NCBI RefSeq assembly: GCF_000331025.1
Contig: NC_020055.1
Span: 2,248,870-2,312,869 of the forward strand
Direction: 5' to 3'
Length of the DNA stretch: 64,000 nucleotides
Origin: Maridesulfovibrio hydrothermalis AM13 = DSM 14728
Lineage (GTDB): Bacteria > Desulfobacterota > Desulfovibrionia > Desulfovibrionales > Desulfovibrionaceae
In this document: positions 18,011 to 28,118 of the stretch, in pieces
Position numbering within the stretch: the stretch's first letter is position 1
Layout of the letters: each line of letters begins with the position of its first letter
Position numbers and translations under genes: made by a program
The notes under the pieces: generated by a model
Databases searched by the model: none
What the model was told of the DNA's origin: nothing
What the model saw: the letters and a program-made list of their open reading frames with translations, nothing else

Positions 18011-19627
18011 ATGGAGCTTCTTGATCTTGGAAAAAAGCCGGTAAGTGAGGCCAGCCCGGCGGGTGCTGATGCCCGATATGAGCCGGAATATGATGAGCTT
18101 CAGCAGGAAGTTGATAAATTAACCAGCGTTACCGCCGGCGGGGTTATTGACTGGAAACATGTAGTCAAACTTTGCTCTGTCATTCTTTTTAAAAAGTCTA
18201 AAGATATAAAAGTAGCATCTTACCTTGGAGTGGGGCTGATCAATCTTAAAGGGGTTGAGGGGCTTTCGGCCGGTGCACAGATTTTAAGCGACCTCGTGAG
18301 TAATTACTGGGATACCATGTATCCGGCAAAAAAACGGATGCGGGGCAGGTTTAATGCTGTAAGCTGGTGGTCTGATAAAGCTGAAGAATTTCTTGGAAGT
18401 TATGAAGGGGAGGATCTTACGCAGGAGACAGTTGATCTTCTTGTCCGGCGCATCAAAAAGTTGGACGAAGCATTAGCTGATAAGTCAGAAGATGCCCCTG
18501 TCCTTAACAGCCTGATTGGTTATGCAGATCGTCTGCCTGTTCAGGCTGCTGCTGAGCCTTCACCTGTACAGGGCTTGGATGAAAAGGCTTCACCTGAGCC
18601 GTCGGACGTCCAGGCTGAAACCCCGACGGGAGATGCTGCTTCGACCTCCGTCCCTTCTTCCCCCGCAAGTCCTGCTCAGGCGGGAAGTGCAGCTGTTCTT
18701 TCGTCTCCTGTCGGTAATATCAATTCCCATGAGGATTATCTTAAAGAACTTAACTCAGGACTGACCGGTCTTTCCGGAGTCGCTGATTATTTGCTTGCCA
18801 ATGATATTGCCGGAGCACCGGGATACCGGCTCAGACGGATTTCCGCATGGCTTCCTGTCTCGTCTCCGCCTCCTTCTGAAAACGGGAAAACTATGATTCC
18901 CCCGCCTGACAGTTCTGTTAAGGAATCTATTGTCCGCCAATTGGAAAATCGCGATTTTGCAGGAGCTATTCAGGCGGCTGAATCCAGAGTGGGGCAGTAT
19001 CTTTTCTGGCTTGATCTAAGCCGTCTTACCGTGGATGGGCTTGATGGTCTGGGTGGAGACTATCTTGAAGCTAAGTATGGTCTTGAACTTGAGACAGTGA
19101 TGTTTGTCAAACGGATGTCCGGTTTGGAGTCCATGACTTTCGCAGATGGCACTCCTTTTGCCGATTCCAAAACCAAAGCATGGCTGAGGTCACTGGATCA
19201 TGAGAAAACTTCCGGCCTCGGATCTGGGGTTGAGCAGGATTCAGTATCTGAAAAAGTTTATGCTGATGCTGTGAAATTAGTAAAAAATAAAAAAATATTT
19301 GACGCAGTCACCCTCCTTCATGGTAGTTTAAAAAGTAGTCCCTCTGGTCGAGAGAGATTCCTGCTTCGGCTGGGTATGGTGCGTCTTCTTTCTGATGTGG
19401 GCCAGAGTGCTCTGGCGCATGTGCATGTGGAGGAGGTTCTGGGGCAGATTAAAAAGTTCGGCCTTGAAGAATGGGCGCCGGATCTTGCTTTAAACGGTTT
19501 AATGACCGTGTATGAGGCTTTGATTTCAGAAGGCGGTGATGAAGCCGTGGTGCTGGCTGAAAAGACGTTGCAACGCATCAGTCGGATAGGTCCTGCTGAG
19601 GCGTTAAAGATAAATGGTTTTAATTGA
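18011..19627 (+). CDS. tssA: T6SS component TssA (ImpA family)
   Basis: First gene of the T6SS locus, 538 residues. TssA proteins sit at the baseplate and/or the distal end of the growing sheath and prime tube and sheath assembly. The N-terminal ImpA domain (about 10-135) is recognisable from GVEGLSAGAQILSDLV and the NYWDTMYP motif. A low-complexity Pro/Ala/Ser-rich linker (about 175-240) follows, then a helical C-terminal half of the VasJ/ImpA type with TPR-like character near 415-535. A strong GGAGG ribosome site lies just before the ATG. tssB begins 44 bp downstream. Confidence 0.88.
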   Translation: MELLDLGKKPVSEASPAGADARYEPEYDELQQEVDKLTSVTAGGVIDWKHVVKLCSVILFKKSKDIKVASYLGVGLINLKGVEGLSAGAQILSDLVSNYWDTMYPAKKRMRGRFNAVSWWSDKAEEFLGSYEGEDLTQETVDLLVRRIKKLDEALADKSEDAPVLNSLIGYADRLPVQAAAEPSPVQGLDEKASPEPSDVQAETPTGDAASTSVPSSPASPAQAGSAAVLSSPVGNINSHEDYLKELNSGLTGLSGVADYLLANDIAGAPGYRLRRISAWLPVSSPPPSENGKTMIPPPDSSVKESIVRQLENRDFAGAIQAAESRVGQYLFWLDLSRLTVDGLDGLGGDYLEAKYGLELETVMFVKRMSGLESMTFADGTPFADSKTKAWLRSLDHEKTSGLGSGVEQDSVSEKVYADAVKLVKNKKIFDAVTLLHGSLKSSPSGRERFLLRLGMVRLLSDVGQSALAHVHVEEVLGQIKKFGLEEWAPDLALNGLMTVYEALISEGGDEAVVLAEKTLQRISRIGPAEALKINGFN

Positions 19628-19671
19628 GGTTCAAGTAAAAATTTCGAACGATTTTATCGGAGGTTTAAAAT

Positions 19672-20154
19672 ATGGCAAAAGAAGGCTCAGTAGCCCCCAA
19701 AGAAAGGGTGAACATAGTTTATAAACCGGAAACAGGTAACGCTAAAGAAGAAGTTGAACTTCCTCTTAAGCTCTTGGTCATTGGGGATTTCTCCCAAAAG
19801 GATGATGACAGCATGGTCGAGGACCGTGATCCCGTTAACATTGATAAAGATAATTTTAACGAGGTGCTTAAAGCTCAGGATCTGGAGCTTACGCTTGGAG
19901 TTGATAATAAACTCACTGATGAAGCTGACGCACAGATGGCTGTGAATCTTAAGTTTGAAAGTCTAAAGGATTTTGACCCTGACCGGATAATTAAACAGGT
20001 TCCTGAATTGCAGAAGCTTATGGAACTGCGTGAAGCTTTAAAGGCACTTAAAAGTCCGCTCTCCAACGTGCCGGAGTTCAGGAAGAAGGTGCAGAGTCTG
20101 GTTAAGGATGCCGGAGCACGTGAACGTCTGCTTAAAGAACTTGGAATCGAGTAA
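19672..20154 (+). CDS. tssB: T6SS sheath small subunit TssB (VipA)
   Basis: Small subunit of the contractile sheath, 160 residues, normal length. Family features: an N-terminal strand LPLKLLVIGDFS, a VNIDKDNF segment, and the helical DFDPDRIIKQVPELQKL region that packs on TssC. It pairs with TssC encoded 10 bp downstream. The ribosome site is GGAGG. A second, divergent copy of this domain is present in the fused sheath gene at 37336-38883. Confidence 0.96.
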   Translation: MAKEGSVAPKERVNIVYKPETGNAKEEVELPLKLLVIGDFSQKDDDSMVEDRDPVNIDKDNFNEVLKAQDLELTLGVDNKLTDEADAQMAVNLKFESLKDFDPDRIIKQVPELQKLMELREALKALKSPLSNVPEFRKKVQSLVKDAGARERLLKELGIE

Positions 20155-20164
20155 GGAGGCATAG

Positions 20165-21649
20165 ATGGCTGAAGAAAAACTTAAACAACAGCAAGAGGCT
20201 GCCGAAACTACGACAGAAGGCTCTTTGCTGGACGATATTGTTGAAGCAACGAAGCTAAAGCCGGAGGATGAAGCCTATTCGGTGACCAAGGCAGGGCTTC
20301 AGGCTTTCCTTGAAGAGATGGTTAAGCCGGAGCGTGAAGGAGCTAAGGTCTCCGGCGGTCTTGTGGATGATATGCTGGCTCAGATTGATAAGAAGCTTTC
20401 ATCTCAGATGGACAGCATTATCCATAACAAAGAATTTCAGCAGCTCGAATCCTCGTGGCGATCGCTTAAATTTTTGGTTGACCGTACTAATTTCCGGGAA
20501 AATGTCCGCATTCAGATGATGAACGTTTCCAAGCAGGATTTGCTTGATGACTTTGATGATGCGCCGGAAATTACTAAGTCCGGTCTTTATAAGCAAGCCT
20601 ACACCGCAGAGTACGGACAGTTCGGCGGACAGCCTTTCGGGGCGATTATCGGTAATTATGACTTCGGTCCCGGCCCGCAGGATATGAAACTTTTGCAGTA
20701 TACGGCATCCGTTGCCGCTATGACTCATGCGCCTTTTATTGCCGCAGCCGGTACTGAGTTTTTCGGTATTGAGAAGTGGAGCGAACTGCCAAATCTGAAA
20801 GACCTGAAGTCTATTTTTGAAATGCCGCAGTATGCCAAGTGGAACTCTTTCCGTGAATCTGATGATGCCAGAAACGTCGGGCTGACATTGCCCAAGTTTT
20901 TGCTCAGGCTCCCTTACGGACCGGATACCCTCCCTGCGAAAAGTTTTAATTATCAGGAATCCGTAATTGACGGAGATGACGATTTTTGCTGGGGAAATAC
21001 AGCTTTTGCCTTTGCATCGAAGCTGACTGACTCTTTTGCAAAATATCGCTGGTGTGCCAATATTATCGGTCCGCAGGGCGGCGGCGCAGTGGAGGATCTT
21101 CCGCTCTATCAATACGAAGCTATGGGGGCTGTCCAGACTAAGATTCCTACTCAGGTGCTTTTGTCAGAGCGCAGAGAGTTTGAGCTGGCGGAAGAAGGTT
21201 TTATCGGACTGACTATGCGTAAGGGCAGTGATAATGCAGCATTCTTCTCAGCCAACTCTACGCAGAAGCCGAAGTTCTTCGGCACAAGTAAGGAAGGCAA
21301 GGAAGCAGAGCTTAATTATAAACTTTCCACGCAGCTTCCCTATATGATGATCATGGATCGTCTGGCTCATTATATTAAAGTTATCCAGCGTGAGAACATC
21401 GGGACATGGAAAGAACGCGGTGATCTTGAGCGTGAGCTTAATACGTGGATTTCGCAGTATGTCACAGAAATGGACAATCCTGCACCTAGTGTCCGCAGCC
21501 GCAGACCGCTTCGCATGGCTAAAATTGAAGTCAGCGATGTGGAAGGAGATCCGGGCTGGTATCAGGTTTCTCTGAAAGCCCGTCCGCATTTCAAATATAT
21601 GGGAGCAGCTTTCACCCTTTCACTGGTTGGTAAGCTGGAAAAGGAATAG
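20165..21649 (+). CDS. tssC: T6SS sheath large subunit TssC (VipB)
   Basis: Large subunit of the contractile sheath, 494 residues, full length. Diagnostic stretches are the SSWRSLKFLVDRT motif (about residue 96), IIGNYDFGPG (about 161), MTHAPFIAAAGTEFFG (about 187) and the LPKFLLRLPYGPD segment. The C-terminal strand region ends the protein as usual for ClpV-sensitive sheaths. It forms heterodimers with TssB and contracts to drive the Hcp tube. AAGGAGG precedes the start. Confidence 0.97.
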   Translation: MAEEKLKQQQEAAETTTEGSLLDDIVEATKLKPEDEAYSVTKAGLQAFLEEMVKPEREGAKVSGGLVDDMLAQIDKKLSSQMDSIIHNKEFQQLESSWRSLKFLVDRTNFRENVRIQMMNVSKQDLLDDFDDAPEITKSGLYKQAYTAEYGQFGGQPFGAIIGNYDFGPGPQDMKLLQYTASVAAMTHAPFIAAAGTEFFGIEKWSELPNLKDLKSIFEMPQYAKWNSFRESDDARNVGLTLPKFLLRLPYGPDTLPAKSFNYQESVIDGDDDFCWGNTAFAFASKLTDSFAKYRWCANIIGPQGGGAVEDLPLYQYEAMGAVQTKIPTQVLLSERREFELAEEGFIGLTMRKGSDNAAFFSANSTQKPKFFGTSKEGKEAELNYKLSTQLPYMMIMDRLAHYIKVIQRENIGTWKERGDLERELNTWISQYVTEMDNPAPSVRSRRPLRMAKIEVSDVEGDPGWYQVSLKARPHFKYMGAAFTLSLVGKLEKE

Positions 21650-21737
21650 GCTTTTAAATAAGCCGGCAGTCGCCGGTATCGGTTATATTGGCGGCGTCTG
21701 AAATGTTTTTTAACCTGAAGTTTCAAGGAGAAGGATT

Positions 21738-22220
21738 ATGGCTTTAACTTCGTACATGAAAATAACAGGAAAGACTCAGGGACAGATTAAAGGCGATTGT
21801 ACTCAAACTGGCGATAAGAAAGACTCCATGCTTGTCTATGCCGTTGAGCATAATGTTGAAATCCCCAAAGATACCCACACCGGCCTGCCGACAGGGCAGC
21901 GTATTCATAAGCCTTTCGAGGTTACCAAGCATGTGGATAATGCTTCTCCGAAGCTGGCTCAGGCTTGCTGTAAAGGCGAGCAGCTGACGGTTGAAATTGA
22001 CTACTATCATATCGATCCCACTGGTATTGAAAAGAAATACTACACAGTCAAAATGGAAGAGGCGATCATCGTCAACCTCAAACATTATAAACCGATAACT
22101 TTTGTGGAAGAAAATAAAGCTTTTCATGACATGGAGGAAGTAAGCTTTACCTATTCCAAAATTACCTGGACCTACGCGGACGGTAATATCGAATACACTG
22201 ACGACTGGAAATCAAGCTAA
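21738..22220 (+). CDS. hcp: T6SS inner tube protein Hcp (TssD)
   Basis: Hcp forms hexameric rings that stack into the expelled tube. This 160-residue protein has the family layout: MKITGKTQGQIKGDCTQ at the N-terminus, the YAVEHNVEIPKDTHTG loop, and a C-terminal EVSFTYSKITWTY strand. No fused effector domain is present. It is preceded by 88 bp of non-coding sequence, a good AAGGAGAAGG ribosome site, and followed by a strong terminator, so it can be made in excess over the neighbouring structural genes. Confidence 0.97.
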   Translation: MALTSYMKITGKTQGQIKGDCTQTGDKKDSMLVYAVEHNVEIPKDTHTGLPTGQRIHKPFEVTKHVDNASPKLAQACCKGEQLTVEIDYYHIDPTGIEKKYYTVKMEEAIIVNLKHYKPITFVEENKAFHDMEEVSFTYSKITWTYADGNIEYTDDWKSS

Positions 22221-22226
22221 CACCTG

Positions 22227-22257
22227 AAAGGGAGTCCTTTTAGGACTCCCTTTTTTT
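22227..22257 (+). terminator. Intra-operon Rho-independent terminator after hcp
   Basis: A perfect 12-bp stem AAAGGGAGTCCT / AGGACTCCCTTT (22227-22238 with 22242-22253), a 3-base loop and a T-run to 22257. It lies 6 bp after the hcp stop and 15 bp before the tssE start. Confidence 0.9.
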
Positions 22258-22272
22258 CTACCGGGAGTATTT

Positions 22273-22692
22273 TTGAACGAGCAGCGGTTACTTGAGCGCA
22301 TACGGTATATGGAACAGGAACCGGACAGTCGCGATACGGCTGAACCGGGGCAGGTTGTCAAATCCATACTTGATTACTTGCGCATGATCCTTAATACGCG
22401 GCAGGGCAATGCTCAGATTGCCCCTGATTTCGGAGTGCCGGATTTTACTTCTATGATCGGTTCGACCGGCCTTGATGCCGTACGCGATATTGAGGAATCA
22501 ATGACCGAGGTTATATTGAAGTACGAACCACGGCTGGAAAATGTGAAAATTGAATTTATTCCCGAAGAAGACATGCCCCTGTCTCTCCAGTTCAAGCTTC
22601 AAGCTAAGCTTGCACTTGATGATCAGGAGGTTCCTGTTGTCTTTGAAACAGTGCTCGATCCTGATGGACGAATTATGGTTCTGGATAGCTAA
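22273..22692 (+). CDS. tssE: T6SS baseplate wedge protein TssE (gp25-like)
   Basis: Baseplate wedge protein of 139 residues related to phage T4 gp25. The TTG start is supported by GGGAG 5 bases upstream, and the N-terminus LLERIRYME fits the family. The region around residues 30-60 (ILDYLRMILNTRQGNAQIAPDFGVPDF) and the terminal strands are typical. Its gene follows the hcp terminator directly, so it is expressed by readthrough or from a promoter inside hcp. tssF starts 3 bp after its stop. Confidence 0.93.
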   Translation: MNEQRLLERIRYMEQEPDSRDTAEPGQVVKSILDYLRMILNTRQGNAQIAPDFGVPDFTSMIGSTGLDAVRDIEESMTEVILKYEPRLENVKIEFIPEEDMPLSLQFKLQAKLALDDQEVPVVFETVLDPDGRIMVLDS

Positions 22693-22695
22693 AAT

Positions 22696-24426
22696 ATGAT
22701 CGAAAAGTACTACCAACAAGAACTGGCACACCTGCGTGAGCTGGCTGTCGAGTTTTCAAAGACCCATCCTGCGCTGGCTCCCATGCTTACCGGACCGGGG
22801 TCTGATCCTGATGTGGAAAGACTTCTGGAAGGTTCCGCCTTTATGTCCGGTATGATCAACCAGAAGCTCGACGATGAGTTTCCGGAAATTGTTCATGGAC
22901 TTGTGCAGCTTGTTTTTCCGCATTATCTGCGGCCTATTCCGTCTACAACTATTATTAAATTTATTCCCAAGCCAAGCCTTATGGAGACCATTAAGGTTGC
23001 ATCCGGTGTTCAGCTTGCCTCCATTCCGGTCAACGATACTCCGTGTACTTTTTCCACTACTTTTGATGTGGATCTTCACCCGTTGACGATTACAAAAGTT
23101 GATCTTGCTCAGCGGGCGGGAACCTCCGGAACGCTTACTATCGGTTTAGAACTCAAAGGGATGACGCTGGATGAATGGGATATTTCAAAGCTGCGTTTTC
23201 ATTTGACTGGTGACGCAGCAGTTGCCTCTGTCCGCTATAAAATCCTTTTTGATTGCATTCGGGGTCTCCGGGTCAGTTCTCCGGGGGGATCAGTGGCAAT
23301 GCTTGGGGCGCGCAATCTAAAGGCAGTAGGGTTTGAGGATGAAGAGGCTTTATTGCCATATCCTTCGCAATCTTTTCCGGGCTACCGCATTTTGCAGGAG
23401 TATTTCATACTTCCTGAGAAGTTCTTATTTTTTGATATTGACGGGCTGGATAACTGGAAAAACAGGGGAGACGGGAAGAGTTTTGAGATAGTTCTGGAAC
23501 TTGACCGGCTGCCATCGGACCTTATCCGCTTTAACCGGGAGCACCTGTGTCTGTTTGCAACGCCTGCTATCAACCTTTTTCAGCGTGACGCCGAGCCGAT
23601 AATTCTTGACCATAAACGTCCTGAATATCAGGTCCGTCCCTCCGGGGATTCAGGTGGGGAATATCAGGTTTATTCCGTTGACTCGGTCGTCGGTTATATT
23701 CAGGGAACGGTTGAGGAACGGCCTTACAAGCCGTTTCAGATGTTTAATCCGCAGGCTGAAGAAATGCCAGTGTACACTGTACATCATCGCCGCTCGGTTG
23801 TCAGAGAGAATACTGATATTTTTCTTTCAGTTGCGTATTCTTCGCAAGGTAAAGAGCCGCGTCTTGAAACCTTGTCTATGTCGCTGACCTGTACCAACGG
23901 AACTGCTGCTGAAAAGTTGCGTTACGGTGATATTTCAAAGCCGACTGAAACTTCTCCGGAACTGGCCTCTTTTGAAAATATCCGTCAGCCCACTTCGCCT
24001 GTTCAGCCTCCTCTTGGTAACAATCTGCTTTGGCGGCTGTTATCTCATCTGTATATTAATTATCTTTCCGTGGCTGATGTTGAGAGCCTGCGCGCAATGG
24101 TCAAGCTTTATGTTTTTACCGATACCCGTGACCGCGGATCAGTGGTGGCTAACACTAAAAGAGTTGAAGCTTTAACGGGGCTGGAAGTGACAGAGGATGA
24201 CCGTCTGGTGCGCGGAGTGGTTATGCGTGGGCGCGAAATCAAGATGTCCCTTACCTGTGACGGCTTTGCTAACAGCGGTGATATGTATCTTTTCAGTTCG
24301 GTGATGAACCGCTTTTTTTCGGGTTATGCTTCGGTTAATTGTTTTACCCGTTTGACCGTGGAAGATACCTTAAACAAGGAGTTGTATCAGTGGAATGCGA
24401 TGATCGGCGATCGTCCGCTTCTGTAA
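22696..24426 (+). CDS. tssF: T6SS baseplate protein TssF
   Basis: Baseplate wedge component of 576 residues that works with TssE, TssG and TssK. The start (YYQQELAHLRELAVEFSKTHP) and the LEGSAFMSGMINQKLDDEFPEIV segment are diagnostic, as is the C-terminal region with FSSVMNRFFSGYASVNCFTRL. Length is normal. The ribosome site is weak, suggesting translational coupling to tssE. The 3' end overlaps the likely tssG start by 37 bases. Confidence 0.95.
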   Translation: MIEKYYQQELAHLRELAVEFSKTHPALAPMLTGPGSDPDVERLLEGSAFMSGMINQKLDDEFPEIVHGLVQLVFPHYLRPIPSTTIIKFIPKPSLMETIKVASGVQLASIPVNDTPCTFSTTFDVDLHPLTITKVDLAQRAGTSGTLTIGLELKGMTLDEWDISKLRFHLTGDAAVASVRYKILFDCIRGLRVSSPGGSVAMLGARNLKAVGFEDEEALLPYPSQSFPGYRILQEYFILPEKFLFFDIDGLDNWKNRGDGKSFEIVLELDRLPSDLIRFNREHLCLFATPAINLFQRDAEPIILDHKRPEYQVRPSGDSGGEYQVYSVDSVVGYIQGTVEERPYKPFQMFNPQAEEMPVYTVHHRRSVVRENTDIFLSVAYSSQGKEPRLETLSMSLTCTNGTAAEKLRYGDISKPTETSPELASFENIRQPTSPVQPPLGNNLLWRLLSHLYINYLSVADVESLRAMVKLYVFTDTRDRGSVVANTKRVEALTGLEVTEDDRLVRGVVMRGREIKMSLTCDGFANSGDMYLFSSVMNRFFSGYASVNCFTRLTVEDTLNKELYQWNAMIGDRPLL

Positions 24427-25433
24427 CAGGAAGGCTGCTTGATAATCCTGAGGAGTATTCTTTTTTTCAGGCTATCCGTTTGCTGCGCCTGCATTCCGGG
24501 GCGTGTACCGGCAAAGATCTGGAAACTTTTTTCCGCGATTATCTTCGGGTGCGTCCGCAGCTTTCACTGGGATTTCCGGCGACAGACTTAACCGATCTGG
24601 AAGAGGAGGCTCTTGAGGATGGTGACCGTTACCGTCTGGAAACAACCTTTATGGGATTGTATGGTGCTTCGTCTCCGCTGCCGGTTTTTTATACTGAAGA
24701 ACTGCTTACTGAAGCATCGGATGACAAATCGGTCACCAGAGATTTTATCGATATCATAAATAATGGTGTCTATGTCCAGTTTTTCAAAGCATGGAGCAGA
24801 TCACGGCTGATGATCAAGGCCGTTGATGAACGCGACAGCTCATGGCTGGAACGTTTGAACTGCCTGCTTGGTTTGGGGCACAAAGAAAACCTTGCTGTCA
24901 TACCGGAAGAATGCCGCCGTTATCGCCATATAGGACTTTTGACTCAATATCCAAGGAGTGCGCTGGGGCTTAATACTTTGCTCAAGGATTCGCTTCAGCA
25001 CAATAATGTGCGGGTGGAGCAATGTGTTTTGCGCAAAGTGAAACTTCCGGAGGATCAACGTTTTTCACTTGGTGTGAGTTCCAATGTGCTGGGAGAGGAG
25101 TCTCTGGTCGGGGAAGAGCTTGAAGACCGCACTAGTAAATGTGCCATTGTCATTCGCGATCTGGATGCTGCGAGGTATCACCAGTTATTACCCGGAGATG
25201 GTGACGGTGAAGTTCTGGATAATCTTGTGCGCGGTTACCTGGTGGAACCTTTTAAATATGATCTCATCCTTGAAATGCGGCCCGGCGAAGCTAAGACGGC
25301 TGTTCTCGGTGGCGATCAGTGGTCCGGTCTGGGATGCGATACGTGGATTTTTTCCGGCGGTCATCTCGAACATGCTGCGGCTACTTTCCCCAATGAAGGG
25401 GGACATGTTCATTCTGCCGATTCAACGCTGTAA
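24390..25433 (+). CDS. tssG: T6SS baseplate protein TssG
   Basis: Baseplate wedge protein of 347 residues. The GTG at 24390 is chosen because AAGGAG (24376-24381) lies 8 bases upstream, inside the end of tssF; a longer reading from 24339 lacks such a site and would add an unrelated extension. Family features include the YSFFQAIRLLRLHSG opening, the RVRPQLSLGFPATD segment and the GLYGASSPLPVFYTEEL motif. The overlap with tssF suggests translational coupling. Confidence 0.92.
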   Translation: MECDDRRSSASVTGRLLDNPEEYSFFQAIRLLRLHSGACTGKDLETFFRDYLRVRPQLSLGFPATDLTDLEEEALEDGDRYRLETTFMGLYGASSPLPVFYTEELLTEASDDKSVTRDFIDIINNGVYVQFFKAWSRSRLMIKAVDERDSSWLERLNCLLGLGHKENLAVIPEECRRYRHIGLLTQYPRSALGLNTLLKDSLQHNNVRVEQCVLRKVKLPEDQRFSLGVSSNVLGEESLVGEELEDRTSKCAIVIRDLDAARYHQLLPGDGDGEVLDNLVRGYLVEPFKYDLILEMRPGEAKTAVLGGDQWSGLGCDTWIFSGGHLEHAAATFPNEGGHVHSADSTL

Positions 25434-25462
25434 GATAAAATTATTATGAGAGGGTATAAGTT

Positions 25463-28093
25463 ATGATAAGTGTCGATATAAAAAATCTGCTTTCCAAACT
25501 CAATACTTACAGCACCAATGCTTTGCATAATGCCGCGGGGCTTTGTGTATCGCTTACTCATTACGAAGTGTCGGTGGAGCACTATTTTCTGAAATGTCTG
25601 GAGGATGTTAATAGCGATCTGCCTATTATCATGCATCAGTACGGCGTTGAAACCTCCCGTCTCACAGCGTCACTTTCTGATGTGCTGGAAGATTTTAAGT
25701 CCGGTAATTCCGGTAAACCTGTTTTTTCGCCCATGCTTATCGAACTTTTTGAAGATGCATGGCTTATCTCTTCCGTTGAACTGGGGGATACCCGCATCCG
25801 CTCCGGAGCAGTGCTGCTGGCCTTTTTATCTAAGCCTAATTTCTATGCTTCCGGGGCATATTCTAGTCTGCTTTCTGAAGTCAGTCGCGATTCTTTGATT
25901 AAAGAATTCTGGAGTATTACTAAATCATCTGTGGAATACAAACTTCCCGCTGCCGAGCGTGGCGGAAGCGGGCCGGCAGGAGCAGCAAAAGGTGATGGAG
26001 GATTCCTTGAACGCTTTTGTGTTGATTTCACTGCCAAGGCGAAAGAAGGCGGGATTGACCCTGTTTTCGGCCGTGATGCTGAAATGCGTCAGATGGTGGA
26101 TATTCTGGCTCGCCGCCGTAAGAATAATCCGATCCTTGTAGGTGAACCCGGTGTAGGCAAGACAGCTGTAATTGAGGGACTGGCTCTGCGTATCACTGAA
26201 GGAGATGTTCCTGAAATTCTCAGCGGCGTATCGCTTATCGGCTTGGACATGGGCCTGCTTGAAGCAGGGGCCGGTATGAAAGGTGAGTTTGAGAACCGTC
26301 TTAAAGGCGTAATTGATGAGATCAAGTCCAGTGAAAAGCCGATCATTTTGTTTATCGATGAAGCTCACACCTTAGTGGGGGCGGGCGGTTCAACAGGGGG
26401 ATCTGATGCGGCTAATCTGCTCAAGCCAGCCCTTGCACGCGGGGAGCTTAAAACCTGCGCGGCAACGACATGGACTGAATATAAAAAGTATTTTGAGAAA
26501 GATCCTGCCTTGGCCCGCCGTTTTCAGCTGGTAAAGCTTGATGAACCGTCAGTTGAGACTTCGACCATTATATTACGCGGTCTGCGTGACAGCTATGAAA
26601 AATCGCATAAGGTTATTATTCGTGATGATGCTTGTGTTTCAGCCGCTGTTTTTTCTGATCGTTATATCGCAGGACGTTTTCTGCCTGATAAGGCGATTGA
26701 TTTGCTGGATACAACTTGCGCCCGTGTCAAAGTTAACCTTTCTGCCAAGCCGGCGCAGCTTGAAGATTGCGAACGTACTGTGCAGGCCCTTGAGCGCGAG
26801 AAAAAGGCTGTGGACCGTGACCGGTTAAACGGCGTTGCGGTTGATGAATCCCGCTACAGGGAAGTGGATGAAATGATTGCTTCCAAAACTAAAGAAGCGG
26901 ATCAGATCCGTGAACGCTGGCTTAAGGAGAAAGACGCGGCTCACGCTGTGCTTGATGCACGGCAGCAGGTTCAGGCCGCCGGGGATGATAAGGCAGAAGT
27001 TAAGAAACTCAAAAAAGAGCTGGCTAAAGCTGACAAAGCCCTTGCAAGACTGCAAGTTGATGAAGCTCTGGTGCAGATTGAGGTTTCCCCTGATCTGGTG
27101 GGGCGGGTTGTTTCGGACTGGACTGGAATTCCGGTGGGTAAAATGGCTCGTGATGAGGCTAAAACAGTGGTCGACCTTGATATCCGCCTTCAGCAGCGAG
27201 TCAAGGGTCAGGATCAGGGGCTTGCTGCCATTGCCGAAGTTATTCGCGCTTCAAAGGCCGGAATTAAGAATCCTGATCAGCCTATCGGCGTATTTTTGAT
27301 AGTCGGGCCGTCAGGTGTCGGTAAAACTGAAACTGGCTTATCGCTTGCGGATCTGCTTTTCGGTGATGAACGGTCGGTGGTGACTGTCAACATGAGTGAA
27401 TTTCAGGAAAAGCATACGGTCTCCCGGCTTATAGGTTCTCCTCCGGGCTATGTCGGCTATGGAGAAGGCGGCATGCTTACCGAAGCTGTGCGTCGTCAGC
27501 CCTACAGCGTTGTGCTGCTTGACGAAGTGGAAAAGGCCCATCTGGATGTTATGAACACTTTTTATCAGGTTTTTGACAAAGGTATTCTCACCGATGGTGA
27601 AGGCAAGGATATCAATTTCAAAAACACCATAATTATCCTGACTTCCAATCTGGCGACCGATGTCATTCAGGAAATGACCGGAGGCGAAGATGAAATGCCC
27701 CTTGAGGCTGTAACTTCGGCAGTCAGGCCTATACTTTCCCAGCATTTCAAGCCGGCTCTTCTGGCTCGTATGAATGTGGTTCCGTATGTCTCGCTTAATC
27801 CGGAAGCCATGAAACTGATCACCCGGCTCAAGCTCGGCAAACTTGAGAAGATGTTGTTTAATAATAACAAGATGAAACTTAGCTATGACGAAGCTGTTGT
27901 TGATCAGATCGCGGCCCGTTGCACCGAAGTTGAAACCGGTGCTCGAAATATTGAATATATCCTGAACGGTAATGTTCTGCCGCAGATGTCCAAAGAGATT
28001 CTTGGACATATGACCGAAGGCGGCATGCCTTCAGCCGTGCATCTCAGTGTGGCTGAAGACGGTTCATTCTCCATGGAATTTTCCAGAGATTAG
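25463..28093 (+). CDS. clpV: T6SS sheath-recycling ATPase ClpV (TssH)
   Basis: AAA+ unfoldase of 876 residues that disassembles the contracted TssB-TssC sheath. It has a Clp-N type N-domain (about 1-160), a first ATPase domain with Walker [10 protein letters not shown] (227-235), a coiled-coil middle region (about 430-550) rich in Lys/Glu/Ala, and a second ATPase domain with GPSGVGKTE (from 615). The N-domain and the genetic position separate it from the general ClpB encoded at the right end of the window. It starts 29 bp after tssG. Confidence 0.95.
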   Translation: MISVDIKNLLSKLNTYSTNALHNAAGLCVSLTHYEVSVEHYFLKCLEDVNSDLPIIMHQYGVETSRLTASLSDVLEDFKSGNSGKPVFSPMLIELFEDAWLISSVELGDTRIRSGAVLLAFLSKPNFYASGAYSSLLSEVSRDSLIKEFWSITKSSVEYKLPAAERGGSGPAGAAKGDGGFLERFCVDFTAKAKEGGIDPVFGRDAEMRQMVDILARRRKNNPILVGEPGVGKTAVIEGLALRITEGDVPEILSGVSLIGLDMGLLEAGAGMKGEFENRLKGVIDEIKSSEKPIILFIDEAHTLVGAGGSTGGSDAANLLKPALARGELKTCAATTWTEYKKYFEKDPALARRFQLVKLDEPSVETSTIILRGLRDSYEKSHKVIIRDDACVSAAVFSDRYIAGRFLPDKAIDLLDTTCARVKVNLSAKPAQLEDCERTVQALEREKKAVDRDRLNGVAVDESRYREVDEMIASKTKEADQIRERWLKEKDAAHAVLDARQQVQAAGDDKAEVKKLKKELAKADKALARLQVDEALVQIEVSPDLVGRVVSDWTGIPVGKMARDEAKTVVDLDIRLQQRVKGQDQGLAAIAEVIRASKAGIKNPDQPIGVFLIVGPSGVGKTETGLSLADLLFGDERSVVTVNMSEFQEKHTVSRLIGSPPGYVGYGEGGMLTEAVRRQPYSVVLLDEVEKAHLDVMNTFYQVFDKGILTDGEGKDINFKNTIIILTSNLATDVIQEMTGGEDEMPLEAVTSAVRPILSQHFKPALLARMNVVPYVSLNPEAMKLITRLKLGKLEKMLFNNNKMKLSYDEAVVDQIAARCTEVETGARNIEYILNGNVLPQMSKEILGHMTEGGMPSAVHLSVAEDGSFSMEFSRD

Positions 28094-28118
28094 ATACTAA
28101 AGTAAAGGGGAAATCGAT

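Noticed and set aside
20399-21112. Minus-strand 237-codon frame opposite tssC
   Set aside because: Shadow of a strongly conserved coding region.
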